In this document: positions 24,846 through 36,086 of the stretch, piece after piece
How the letters are laid out: every line of letters begins with the position of its first letter
How positions within the stretch are numbered: position 1 is the stretch's first letter
Origin: Camellia lanceoleosa
Lineage: Eukaryota > Streptophyta > Magnoliopsida > Ericales > Theaceae
DNA: 64,000 bases
Assembly (NCBI GenBank): GCA_025200525.1
Contig: CM045768.1
Coordinates: 52,274,925 to 52,338,924, forward strand
Reading direction: 5' to 3'
Made by a program: the position numbers and the translations under genes
Notes under the pieces: model-generated
Databases searched by the model: none
Seen by the model: only the letters and a program-made list of their open reading frames with translations
What the model was told of the DNA's origin: nothing

Positions 24846-25010
24846 TAGCTGTGCCACACCTCGGCCTAGATGTGCCACACCTCGGTCTAGGTTGTACCAA
24901 TCCAAGAACAAGATCACTTGAGTGCAAGGATAACATCTCGGCCTAGATAATACACATCTCGGCCTTGGTGATAAACACCTCGGCCTAGATGATGACATCT
25001 CGGCCAATAT
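24846..25010. repeat. CTCGGCCTAG near-palindromes at 20-21-bp pitch in C1
   Basis: CACCTCGGCC/CATCTCGGCC motifs form pairs: 24858/24879, 24936/24957 and 24979/24999 (spacing 21, 21 and 20). CATCTCGGCCTAGATG is nearly self-complementary. A similar pair gccgagg (24077/24098) lies where C2 has its array. Confidence 0.6.
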
Positions 25011-26408
25011 GCCTTGGTGAAGGTGGAGGTCAATCAAAGTGGTTCCAAGATGGTTCTAAGCTTAAGGTGACCTCGGCTTGGAATAACCTAGGCTTGGCAT
25101 GACCTAGACTTGGCATGACCTAGGCTTGGGGTCAGCAAGGGAGGAACAAAGCATGCACATAACACTTAGGCAAAACATGATAGCATCAAGACAAGACAAG
25201 AACATTTACCTAGGCAAAACAAGTCTAAGTCTACAAATGTAGGCTTAACAAGACAAAATCATGCAATGCACATGAACATGACTAAGATATGAGTATGGGT
25301 TATTACACCTACCTTCTAAGTTCAAAATGCCCTCGATCGATTCTTTTAACGGTACAACAGACCCAGTCGACCACTTGGAGACTTACAGGACCCTCATGGT
25401 CCTCCATGCATTCCCTGATGAGATCATGTGCCGGGTTTTCCCCATAACACTTAAGGGGTTGGCCTGACTCTGGTTTAGTCATCTGCTGACAGACTCTGTC
25501 TCTACTTTCCAGCACCTAAGTGACTCATTTCTCAGCCATTTCATTGGTGCCCAGCGCCAACGGCGTCCGGCAACTCAACTCCTCAACATTTGTCAGACGG
25601 AGGGGGAGTCGCTACGCAGCTTCGTCACCCGCTTCAACATCGAAGCCTTGCAGGTGGCGGAAAATGATGACAAGGACATTCTCACGGTTTTCATAGCCGG
25701 TCTACGATCATCCGATTTTCTTTTCTCTCTCTCCAAAAACCCTCCAACCTCCATGGCAACTCTCCTCTCCAAAGCCTAAAAATACATGAACATCGAAGAT
25801 TCCCTAGCCGTCCGACAAGATTCCACAACCAAAAACCTGACCCCTAGAGAGAAGAGAAAGGACTCTGAAACCAGAAGCACCTAGTATACACAACAAACAC
25901 CTCAGTATACCGCCCGGCCGGTTCGAACGGTACACATCCCTCAATTCCCCCCATGGAACAAGTCTTGAACCAGATCCAACGAGATTATCCATTGAAATGG
26001 CCCCAACCGTCGTGATCTCCTTCCAACCGTCGAGACCAGTCCAAATACTGCCATTTCCATCAGGACCACGGTCACAATACCGAGGAGTGTGTTAACCTCA
26101 AAGATCAGATCGTGAGCTTGATACGCCAGGGGCGTCTCAGTCAGTTTACGGCAGCCTGCCCTCAGTAACGGCCAAGGACCGAACCTACCAGAAACATCCA
26201 CCGGCACACCCCTCCTCGACAACCCGCACAACCTAACCAAGGCAATGATCAATACCCACAACAACCCCGGGCACAAGGCAACCCTGCCCCCCCGATTGGA
26301 GAGATCAGAGTTGTTGCCGGCAGGCTTGCATGTGGAGGACCATTCTGTTCGGCCCAACGAGTAGAACTCAGAAAAATTAGGCAGGGCTCCAATAAAGAAG
26401 TCGCGACA

Positions 26409-27019
26409 TTGGATCGTCCCTTCAAACACCCCAAGGAGTGGATGGAGCCCATCACCTTTATGGAGGCCGATTGCATAGGCATCCGTTACCCCCATGACGA
26501 CCCTCTCGTCATCTCGGCTCTTCTATCCAATTACAAAGTCAGACGGGTGCTTGTCCACAACGGTAGCTCTTCAGACATCATCTTCTTGAGCACCTATTGC
26601 CAACTCAAGGTCGGGGAAGAAAGTTTGTCCCCTTTCCAAACCCCTTTGGTTGGTTTCACGGGGGATAGGGTGACCTTCATAGGCTCCATTGACCTCCCTA
26701 TCACCATCGAAGAATACCCATGGCAGACCACCAAGTTGTTCATTTTCCTTGTCGTCGACTGTCCCTCTGCTACAACATCATCCTCGGTCGCACTGCCCTT
26801 AACGCTTTTCAAGCTGTTACATCCACGTACCATCTGGCCATGAAGTTTCCTACTGACCTTGAAGTCGGCACCATGAGCGGAGAGCAGACTGTGGCCAGAG
26901 AATGCTACGTCGCTTCACTCAAAGAGGTCAAGCTGAAGGAGACTATGATCATCGAAAGACTCAACGTCAGAGAAGAATCGGCGACAGCCTGCCCTTTGAT
27001 CGCTGTTCGAGGTCGGTAA
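26409..27019 (+). pseudogene. Retroviral-type aspartic protease remnant of element D
   Basis: The first frame includes DDPLVISALLSNYKVRRVLV, the active-site loop and TPLVGFTGDRV. A frameshift near 26740 moves to a second frame with YNIILGRTALNAFQAVTSTY and VARECYVASLKE. The active-site aspartate position reads His (codon at 26556-26558, in VLVHNGSSSD), which would inactivate the enzyme. The frame closes at 27019 with no reverse transcriptase after it. Confidence 0.8.
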
Positions 27020-27238
27020 GAAATTTCAAATTGGTTGAGCTCGAAGCGTTATTTCCTGTAAAGTACCATGTCCTATTTTTGTATTGATCAATTGCTGTAT
27101 GACAATCTACACACTTGGTTATTTTTGTCCTTTTCATACATGGTGTAAATTTCTTATCAATAGGCTACGCTTTAAATGAAAATGACTTTGTATCTCCATT
27201 ATCTGCGTTGTGTTTCAATAACGACTTGTTAAAACTGA

Positions 27239-27540
27239 GTTAATTAAAGCCTTAGCTAGACTGAGCACGAAGGGCTCAGCCAGATTGCGTTAGCACGAAG
27301 GGCTTAGCCAGACTGAGTTAATTAAAGCCTTAGCCGTGCCGAAGCACGGCTCGGCTGAGATTAACCGAAGGGCTCGGCTAGATCGAAGTTAATTAAAGCC
27401 TCGGCCCAGATCGAAAGACGAGGGCTCGGCAGACTGAGTTAATTAAAGCCGCAGCCAGACTGAACACGAAGGGCCCAGCCAGACTGAGTTAATTACAGCC
27501 CCAGCCAGATTGAGCACGAACGAAGAGTTCAGCTGGTCAA
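27239..27540 (+). repeat. ~50-bp minisatellite in element D
   Basis: ttaattaaagcc (one copy ttaattacagcc) recurs at about 27239, 27318, 27389, 27439 and 27489, each followed by agccagactgag-cacgaagggctcagcc-type sequence. Unit spacing is 79, 71, 50 and 50 bases. Confidence 0.75.
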
Positions 27541-28035
27541 TTTTCGTAATTTCATGTTACAGCATGGTTGCCATATTTAGTTAAAATCCAGGTCCATACT
27601 ACGATATCTTTTAACATTCTTTACAGTTTTAACGTTACATTTTTAATTCATTTAAAATCTAGGTCCATAGTCGTCCAAGCCAATCTTTCATTTTTAACAC
27701 TTTTAACATTTTTAGGCATGCCTATTTTTAATGCTTTTTGCATCATGGTTTTCTCACAAGTTAGGCTGGCTACCCATTTCTAAACTTTTTACATCACAAT
27801 CTACTAGCAAGTTTCACAATTCATGCACAAGTCTTACTTTTACAACCATTTTTCATTAAATTCTGCTCTGCCATTTTCATTATTTTTAAATTTACAACTC
27901 AAAAGAAATAACGACAACAGTACAAGGAAAAACTCGTTATTTTATTTACAAACTTACAGTTACATATGATTCACTGCAGAAATTACACATAACAAAAAAT
28001 AAATAAAACACACAAACACAAAATTTTTACAAAGA
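27541..28035. other. Non-coding AT-rich stretch of element D
   Basis: Lies between the minisatellite and the end of the antisense pseudogene. It has repeated aggtccata and ttttaac-rich motifs and no open frame. Confidence 0.5.
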
Positions 28036-30467
28036 TCACTCTTCCTCAGTAGAGGCCAGATCTTCCTTCTCAGCCCCCTCGTCCAGGGGGCTTTGGGCAA
28101 CATCGTCTTCGCCTATCTCCACGCGGTTGAAGTCCATGTCTGGGAACAACTCTTCCGCTTTATGTTTGAAGGTCTTCCAACTGCTGTCCCAGAACTCAGC
28201 CATTTCATGCTTATAAAAATCCGACCGTTGGAAGCTCTAGATCACTTCCTCTTCACTCCTACTTCCAACGGCTGCTCTCGACGGCCCAGTCCCTCCATCA
28301 CCCTCTCTCGCCAAGCTCCTGGCGACTGCGACATCGATGGCTATCTGGAATTCAGCGGACTTCTTGAATTGCTCTACCATCGCCTTGCACAGGTTTAGGT
28401 ATGCCGTTCTCTCAGACGCCAATTGGGCCCTTTCCTCCGCCAAGACCCTCTTCAACTCAGCAATCTACTGATCTGCTTCTTTCTTGTCCTTGATCGCCTG
28501 GTCCTGCAGATCTTCGTTGTTGGTCATGGCCTCCTCCCACCTTTCGTTAGCAGTGGTGTAAGCTTTCTGGACTTCCTCTAGTTTCTTCTGCTTGCTCGCC
28601 AACTGGAACTCAAGCGATATCACCTTGTGGTGCTCCGCTTCAAGCTCAGACTTGGTTGCGACAAGCTCGGCACTAGCTCGCCCCGCTGAATTGCTCTGCA
28701 CCACCGCAAACACCTCTATGACCTTCACTCTCTGCGCATACACCAAGCCCTTGGCGCATGCACTCTTGGCGGCCTTCCTCCACCCTGCTATCTCCGCCCT
28801 TAGACTCTGGAGCTCCGATCTCGCCCTTTCCAATTGGGCCCTTAACAGCTCTACTTCCACCTTAGCATGCGCCACCTTATTCATCAAGGCGATCGCTAGT
28901 GTCCCTGCCTCCATCTGGGCTGAGTAAAACCCTCTCAACAGATTGGCCTCTGACAAACGCGCCATCAAGCGCACCGTCGCATTTTCTACTACTCCAACAA
29001 AGCGGTCGGCTGCGACCCTGACTTCCTCCCCTTCCGCCGAGTGACCTGCCAGCATGCGCGCGTGGTACAAGGCGGTTGCCAGCGCGACACTCGTTACTGG
29101 CTTGTTGATCCCCGCCTTCCCCTCATTAGGGCTTGAGGTTACTTCTGGTGCAGCTGCCACCATCGGCACCATAGGGGCACTTAGGCCCAGGTCTTCCTTA
29201 GCCACTTGGGCGGTCTCTTTTTCTACGCCCTCCTTCATCTTTCCCTCCTTCAACTTCTCCTTTTCTGGAGCCTCCTCTACCCTCATCTCCTTCAGCTTCT
29301 TTCCAACAGGGGCATCCTTACTCCTATTGGGGCAAAGTCAGTCGGGTTTTTATCCCCCAACGGCTTAAGGTGCGGTTAGACCCGCTCCCTTATCACCAGT
29401 TTTGGGGCCGGTCCCAACTTTGTCTCCTTATATTTGTCCACCTTGGCGAACACTCTTATTTTTTCCGCCTCGGCGAACACTCTCCTTTTTTCCGCCTCCT
29501 CTGCCTTCCTCCGCACCTCCAGCTCTTCCCTCGCTGGATCCGCCTTCATCGACGGCAGTCCCAATCTTAAGGAAAATAGGGTTGAAGGAAGGATTAGCTC
29601 ATCCCACTTCATCCCCTTCTCTTCCCTCCACTCCTTTACCTTATTTACCCTGTCTTCGGCCTTCACGCCTAGCTTTGGCTCCACCGATTTCGTGGGGACT
29701 TTCCATGATGTGCGAACTCCTGCCCCTCCGTTCGCTGACACGAAGAACCATCTCGGTCTCCACCCCTTCACCGAAGATGGCAAGCCCGCCACCAGACCTC
29801 GGTCCGCCACTACCTGCAGAGTCACCCATGTCTCCTGCTGATTAGAGGCCTTGTAGCAGGAGAAGAACTCCTCCATCATCATTTTCGTCCCTCCGGTAGC
29901 CTGCGGCCAGACGCTCACGCAGGCCATCAGTATCTTCCAGGCGTTCGGCATCAACTGCCTTGGTGCCACCTCCAACTTGTTAAGTACCTCCACCACAATT
30001 TGGGGGAGCGGCAACCTTAGACCTCTCCGCAGTGCTTCCTCGTATAAGGTGAACTCTCCCACTTGTACATCTGACGCCCTCTCCTTCGATGTGAGCAGCC
30101 TCAACTCTATTTCCTCAAGAATCTGGAACTTCCTCCGTACCTCCTCCAACTCCCCTGCTGTAAATGTAGATCTATCTGCCTTCGTGTGCCAGTGATCCGG
30201 TTCCACGTGGCTAATCGGCCTAGCGGCCGCGATCATAGTAGTCGGGCGAGCCCGCGCCTCTTGTGCAGCTCCCCTTTCCTCCCTTCGCTTCGCCCGATAT
30301 TGTTCCGCCAACTCTATTGCGTTGTCTTCCCCCAGAGGGTCTAGTCTCATGGTTGGCACCTCATTTCGCGCCATTCCTCCTACGTGTCTGCGTATAGCTT
30401 CGGACGCTAGCACAAGAAAATTCACAAAGTGTCGCAGAGGCATATCACATGAAACAAATGAGTTCAC
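28036..30467 (-). pseudogene. Antisense ORF of element D (putative gypsy-type transposon domain plus coiled coil)
   Basis: Read on the minus strand, the frame opens at 30467 (MNSFVSCDMPLRHFVNFLV). Its first 363 codons hold a segment LYEEALRRGLRLPLPQIVVE and PNAWKILMACVSVW, the pattern of the plant 'putative gypsy type transposon' domain (Pfam Transposase_28 type). A stop at 29376 and a frameshift near 29310 lead into a long Glu/Lys/Ala-rich region (29286-28465) with heptad spacing, a likely coiled coil. Two more in-frame stops (28465 and 28237) come before a final acidic tail that ends at 28036. The ancestral protein would have been about 800 residues. Function is unknown. Its GC content is clearly higher than the surroundings. 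Confidence 0.75.
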
Positions 30468-30792
30468 TTCAGGGATGTGTTGGTTTTTTGCGATAAAGTA
30501 GGTAAAGTGAATAACCCCAAAGGCCTACGGCTTGCCTATATTCCAAGGGTCAAGATTCAATTCCGCCAGTTTGAAAAATTTCGAAAAACTCCGGCCCCTG
30601 CCTTTTCACTGCCCTATATCACCCTATCCCTTCACTTCTTACTAACGCGTCACCTTCCCCATTAAAGGATTTTGCCACATGTACGACCACGATCCACTAC
30701 TCCGTTCCCCTTCCTTGTCTATTCCACTTCATTTCACCATATGCCCGCCGCTCCTCGAGCCCCGCGCACCGCTACTTTCCCTTCTCACTCGT
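30468..30792. other. Upstream flank of the antisense ORF
   Basis: On the minus strand, frame-related residues (GVIHFTYFIAKNQHIPEV) run upstream of the chosen Met, interrupted by a stop. The true ancestral start may therefore be further up, near 30600. Confidence 0.4.
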
Positions 30793-31095
30793 CACGGTCG
30801 GTCCGGCCACTCGGTCACCCTTTGCGGTCAGCCCTCCTCACGGTCAGTCCGACCACTCAATCACCCTTTGCGGTCAACCCTCCTCACGGTCGGTCCGTTC
30901 ACTCGGTTACCTTTTGTGATCGGCCCTCCTCACGATCGGTCCGTCCACTCGGTCACCCTTTACGGTCAGCCCTCCTCATTGTCGGTTCGTCCACTTGGTA
31001 ACCCTTCGCGGTCGGCCCTCCTTACGGTTGATCCCTCCACTCGGTCACCTCTCGCGGTCGGTCCGTCTCCTATTTGGTCTTCTCTCCGTCGACCT
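30793..31095 (+). repeat. 46-bp minisatellite before the 3' LTR of element D
   Basis: Units start with cacggtcggtcc-like sequence at 30793, 30839, 30885, 30931, 30977 and 31023, exactly 46 bases apart. Each contains ccactcggtcaccctttgcgg and the spacer gccctcctc. At least six units and a partial one are present. Confidence 0.9.
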
Positions 31096-31164
31096 CTCAC
31101 CACTCTTGTTTTCTTCTTTATTCCCTTTATTGGACTGAAGCTGCACTTGGGAATGAGGGACTAC

Positions 31165-31729
31165 TGACATGGGTGAGCCCATAAAAGATATGGCCCACCA
31201 CTTAAGGCCCAATCTATGATTCACAACACTAAAGCTCAACATTCTAGGAACCCAACGTTACACCAAGCATTAATGACATCCAAACACCTGGCAAGTGAAG
31301 AACCGGCCACATCAGCAGACAAAGATCCTGCAAAGTTATTGCACCACACATCAGCCGTTAATGAGTTTTCCTGCAGTATTTATTACGATAACCCTTCACG
31401 TCGGAACATAACAGCCTCACCACGAACAAGGCAAGCTAGAACATAGACTTTCGGTCAACATGACAGCTCGGAGTGGACAAGGAAATGATGAGCAAAGGAT
31501 ATAACTAGGCTTTTAAGACGAAGAAAAGGTTAAGTTCTCTATCACTATCCTGTCTCTACATTCGATCACTCTCTTTCTCTCTAATTTGATTGTCGGAGGG
31601 TTCGCTGGGGGACTCCCTGTTTCCCGTTGAGCTCTTGTGCAGGTCTCTTTGCATGTCCGATACCCCGGCAATGGTCTGGAAAGCGTGGATTAATCCTACC
31701 TGTTCTATCTGGAGCATCTAGTCGCATCA
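31165..31729 (+). repeat. 3' LTR of element D
   Basis: 565 bases, TG...CA, partner of 21600-22191, followed by the ATTTT target-site duplication. Confidence 0.92.
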
Positions 31730-31734
31730 ATTTT

Positions 31735-32469
31735 TATATAGTTAAATAGAAGTTAGTCAATGAGAATTTTCTTAATTATTTAAATTTAAAAAAATAAGAA
31801 AATTAGTATATGAGATATTGAAACTCTCATCAGATTTCTTATTAAAAAAAATCCCCTTCTTCTGAATATATTTATAGACTAGGGATAACCCGCGCCTGAA
31901 GGCACAACTAACAATTTTTTTAGTATCACATTTGTTACGAAATTCAATTGTAATAAATCAATTCAAAATGATAATATTATTTTAATTTATAACCTCAATG
32001 ATAAGAAGTTGAAATTGTTTCTACATATTGAACTAACAAAAATATTCATAAATCTCGAATATTAAACTTCAAAAATAAAGTCCAAATAATGAATTTTTTT
32101 TTTAATTTTCGTGTAGCATAAGAAAATAATCTAAAAAGATTTGCTAAAATTTAAGTCCAAATAGAAAATTTTATAATTTGATCCATGTTAAAATGACGCA
32201 TGTATAACAAACATTCAATAAAAAAATATTACTGAATTAGTGTCATAACTAGTAACTGTTTTGCCTTATCAGATTTCAATATCTTTTTTGAGTGGATGAA
32301 TAAATATTTTGATACAAAAGAGCAATCATCCTAGCTAGCCAAAAATAAAACATTAATCATCCAATTTAGAATGAGAGCCAACCAATGGCACACATAAAGT
32401 GTATTAACATCTCATATATTCTTAAACTCATAGTCAAATAAAATCACATAATAAAAAGATCTCTACTGA
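31735..32469. other. AT-rich spacer with a Helitron 3'-end-like site
   Basis: At 31879-31905 the plus strand reads CTAG, then ggataacccGCGCC-tgaa-GGCAC. This matches a Helitron 3' end in minus orientation (CTAG plus hairpin with one mismatch). A weaker copy is at about 37150. No gene seen. Confidence 0.45.
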
Positions 32470-33323
32470 ATCACAAAAAATAGAGACCTCATGTCTCCGA
32501 ACAATTTGATTACATGTCTAACACATATTTTCTATATTTAAGCAAGCATTGCAAAAAATAAATGAAAAAAAAAAGTGGTACAATAACAGTTGAAATTTGA
32601 ACTTGATGACAAAATAGTGCTGCATTAGATAACATTTACCTAACAATTCCTTTTTTTCAAATAAAATGTTAGAGAGGAGTCAAACAACTCTAACATGTCA
32701 CCAAAATATTTTACAAAATTGACTCAACTTAAGAGATTGTAGGTCACAACACTTGGTCTCTAATCTTACTCTTCTAGCGAATGACTCGTGCCAAAAAATA
32801 CTTGCATACATTTTGATTTCTTCCAAAACCAACTATCCTTCCAACAACATATAAAAAACTCCAATGATTTAGTAATTCTATATGTTTCCATATTTTAATA
32901 TGAAGTTTATAACCATAAAAATTACCACCTACTGGAATTGTCCATATACAAATAGTGACATAGGGTAAAAAAAATCCTTTAGCCTTCTAACAATTTAACA
33001 AATTAAAATCACAAAATTAAAGTCTAAAAATCTAAACACCATACAACAATCAAACAGAAAATTACTCATGCATACGATATTTCTAAATTGAACATTGCTA
33101 GCAAAACTAATTAACGGTGCCTACTTAATTAATAATACAGCTAAATACACCAAAAATAATTTCTTGCAATACATCCAAGCTCTCTAATAAAACTATGTAA
33201 ACAAAGTTGAGAACTGCCGAGAAATGCATGAAACTGCCAAGTGAACCTTGAAAGATAAATAACTCAAGTATTGAAATAACCTATTATCTCCTACTTTTAG
33301 CACTTGTAGCATTTTCAAGCTCA
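32470..33323. repeat. Segmental tandem duplication, copy 1 (~854 bp)
   Basis: The block with catgtctccgaacaatttgatt (from 32490) to aagctcactgtgcc is repeated directly downstream at an offset of 854 bases, with roughly 10 percent differences by eye. The content is non-coding and AT-rich. Confidence 0.85.
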
Positions 33324-33600
33324 CTGTGCCAAAATAGAGATCTCATGTCTCGAGCAATTTGATTACATGCCTGACACTTATTTTCTATATTTAAGTAAGC
33401 ACCGCAAAAAAAAAAAAAAAAAAGAAAAAAAAAATGGCAAAATAAAAGATAAAATTTAAAAAATTGAACGTGATCACAAAATAATGCTGCATTAGAAAAC
33501 ATTTACCTAACTATCCATTTTTTTTCAAATAAAATGTTCGAGAGGCGTCAAATAAACAATTCCTTTTTTTTTTTTTTGAATAAAATGTTAAAGAGGAGTT

Positions 33601-35547
33601 TGTAGCGATCCCAGTTTTGCCACTTCGCTGAGTGTGTCGAGGATCGAGCTGCCCGATCAGCTCATGGGGGTCCAGGGCCAGCGCCTCTTGGGGGGTCCAA
33701 GGGCAGCGCCTTGGCGGGGATCGAGCTGCCTAGTCAGCTCGCGGGGGTCCAGGGGGCAGCGCCTATTGGCAGGTCCTAGGGTAGTGCTCTGGCAAGGTTG
33801 AGGGGCAGCGCCCCCGAAGCAAAAATGCAAAATGCATTAGAAGTTGCTTGTCCGCTCGAACGGCCGTTTATGCGCTCGAGCGGTGAATGTTTGGTTCCAG
33901 AAGTTTGACTTGTCTGCAAAAGTACTAGGAAAGTGTATTTGACGCTCGAGCGGAACTTTCCACGCTCGAGCGGACCATGTTATATCAGTTCGTGAATCTA
34001 ATATTTCAGATCACTTTTGTATATCTCTCTCTTTCTAAAAACCTTTTCCTCTCCCTTCTCTCTACATTTCCTTATGCCAAATTGGATCAAAACCTTGATT
34101 TCTCAAGATCTATTAGAGTTCTGCCATAGGCTCTTCATCAAAGTTGGTTAACTTCTCGAGGACTTTGTTGTGTGCGGTGAAGATCCAGTTTCGACACCGT
34201 TGATTTTGGAGGTTTCATCTCATTTCTTCTTCAAAACTTGAGGTAGGGATTTTCTTAGAGTTATATATATATATTTTTGCAAGATCTATATGATTTTCGA
34301 AATCATCTTTCGATAACTTTGAAAATTGATTGTTGATTCAAGAAGTTGAGCGATTTTGAAAGTGGGTTTGTCTCTTGTTCTTTTAAAATGATCTTATGGG
34401 TTTTGTTCTTCGTTGATTAAAGAAAAAATGATTTTAGAAAGTTTTCTTTCAAAAGATTTAAGTTGTATAGTTTTTGTGAGAAAACCTAGAATTTGGGGAT
34501 TTTTTTTAAGAAGACTGAAAATCCATGAATGATATTGTTATATTTATTTTGTGTGTCAAAATAAATGGATGTTTGAAAAATTTCTTATTTATATTTATAT
34601 AAATGATGAATTTCAGGGAATATGAGAATTGTTGTTCATTGTGAAAATTATTGTTCAAAACGTTGAAATAGTCTTGAAATAACTAATTGTTGAGGATACT
34701 TGAGAAAAGGGAATTGTGTTATTCATTGGATGATGAATTGGAATAAAAGTATTTATATCCATCTTGTGAAATTGGCATATCAATTCATTTGATTACATTA
34801 AACTTTGAAAGTTGATTTGAAAACTTGCATTGAGAAAAGAATGTTTAGAAACAAGTTTTAATGGAATGGTTTTGGGGTAAATACAGGTGGTGTAGATGAT
34901 ATTGAATAAGTTGGCCTGAGAGTCTAGGGTGAAAGACCGAAAATCCGTGCGGATAGGTGTCGAGCCTTCCGGTTAATACCGGTAAAAATAATAATTTGGT
35001 AGTACTTGTATAGTCTACTTGCAGATACCGACCTAGAGATTACCAGAGTCATATTTACCGCCCTTGAAATAAATTGTTAAGTTTTGAACAATTGAAATTG
35101 CATGATATCATTGAGCATGATGGTTTTCAAAAAATGGGCATAGCATGGCATGTGCATTTCATCTCTTGAGACTTGTATAAAATGTATATACTTTGTTAAG
35201 AATTTCCTACTGGGCTTTATGTTCACCCTACTTCCCACCCAACTAGGGGCGTGGAAGTATATGTGTTGGGAGTACAATGCTCTCATTTTGCTGTGACTCT
35301 ATGTGTAAGCCAAGGGCTGTGTTTGTGTGGGTTTGAATAACCGTTTTGTGTAACCAGGCTCAAGCCTTGGAAACTTGTAAACCTTTGGGGGTATTTATTT
35401 GTTTATTTACTTGTTGTTGGACTAATGTATTGTTACATGAAGAACTATTGTATCATGCAATGTAAGTTTGGAGATTTATATTCGGTTTTCCTTGAAAGAG
35501 CCATGATTGTTGTATTATCATTTGAGTTAGAAATTTGGGGCGTTATA
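33601..35547 (+). mobile_element. Solo LTR A2, related to element A
   Basis: It starts TGTAGCGATCCCAG and ends GGGGCGTTATA, flanked by GAGTT (33596-33600 and 35548-35552). It is 1947 bases with no coding. Both ends match the LTR of Gypsy A (43332-45474), so it is a relative of that family. A GC-rich repeat (ggtccagggcagcgcct, unit about 78 bases) occupies 33636-33830. Confidence 0.9.
33853..33972. repeat. Paired palindromes, 20-bp pitch, in A2
   Basis: CGCTCGAACG (33853, one change) and CGCTCGAGCG (33873) form one pair; CGCTCGAGCG at 33943 and 33963 form another. Both are exactly 20 bases start to start. The linker between pairs has ctgcaaaagtactagg. Confidence 0.9.
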
Positions 35548-36086
35548 GAGTTGAACAACTTTGACATGTCACCAAAATATTTTATAAAATTGACTCAACT
35601 TGAGAGATTGTAGGTTGCAAAACTTGGGTCTCTAATCTTACCCTTCTAGCGGATGACTCGTGTCTAAAAATACTTGCCTAAAAATACCACCTAGTGAAAT
35701 GTCCATACACAAATAGTGATATAGGATAAAAAATTCCTTTAGTCTTCTAACAATTTGACAAATTAAAATGACAAAATCAGAGTGTAAAAATCTGAAGTAC
35801 CATACAACAATCAAAACAGAAAATTACTCATGATTACGATACTCCTAAATTGAACATTACTAGCAAAACTGATTAACAGTGCCTACTTAATTAATAGCAT
35901 AGCTAAATATGCCATAAATAACTTCTTGTAATATATCCAAGTTCTCTAATGAAACTATGTGAACTAAGTTGATATCTGTCTGAAACTACTTGTGAACCTT
36001 GAAAGATAAATAACTCAAGCATTGAAGTAGAACATTATCTCATACTCTTAGCACTTATAGCACATTGAAACTCACTATGTTAAAAA

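Larger units (their letters stand above)
22812..25307 (-). mobile_element. Solo LTR C1 inserted in gag of element D
   Basis: It begins TGTCACGACCCC and ends GGGTTATTACA, with CCTAC on both sides (22807-22811 and 25308-25312). It is 2496 bases with no coding sequence. The ends match C2 and C3 of this window. Minus orientation is inferred because the reversed ends (TGTAATAACCC...GGGTCGTGACA) resemble Tekay/Del-type LTRs; this is not certain. Confidence 0.85.
22295..26160 (+). pseudogene. Gag remnant of element D, split by solo LTR C1
   Basis: The first part (22295-22811) starts MVTTRSMAS and continues through YFTELTNNINRLAEQNQA. It resumes at 25308 with PSIDSFNGTTDPVDHLETY, then LWFSHLLTDSVSTFQHLSD, the gag core of Tat-type elements. 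Stops interrupt it many times, including one four codons after ATGGCTTCT and TGA in KGLA*LWF. After about 25900 it becomes hard to follow. It would have encoded the nucleocapsid-forming structural protein. Confidence 0.8.
21600..31729 (+). mobile_element. Gypsy element D (Tat-like), deleted derivative with antisense ORF
   Basis: LTRs at 21600-22191 and 31165-31729 are flanked by ATTTT on both outer sides (21595-21599 and 31730-31734). The primer site follows the first LTR, and a purine-rich tract (ttgggaatgagggac) precedes the second. Inside, in order: gag remnant (split by solo LTR C1), protease remnant, a 50-bp minisatellite, a long antisense pseudogene and a 46-bp minisatellite. Reverse transcriptase, RNase H and integrase are absent. 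Antisense extra ORFs near the 3' LTR are known from Tat-lineage elements, so this looks like an internally deleted Tat derivative. Confidence 0.9.
33324..36086. repeat. Segmental tandem duplication, copy 2, containing solo LTR A2
   Basis: Same order as copy 1: the catgtctcgagcaatttgatt block at 33344, the aaaatgtt-agaggagt block, then gacatgtcaccaaaatattt after the LTR at 35567, through to gaaactcactatg. Copy 1 has no insertion at the matching place, so the duplication came first. Confidence 0.85.

Noticed and set aside
28592..30195. Plus-strand ORFs over the antisense region of element D
   Set aside because: Pro/Ser-rich shadows of the Glu/Lys/Ala-rich minus-strand frame, which has the recognisable domain.
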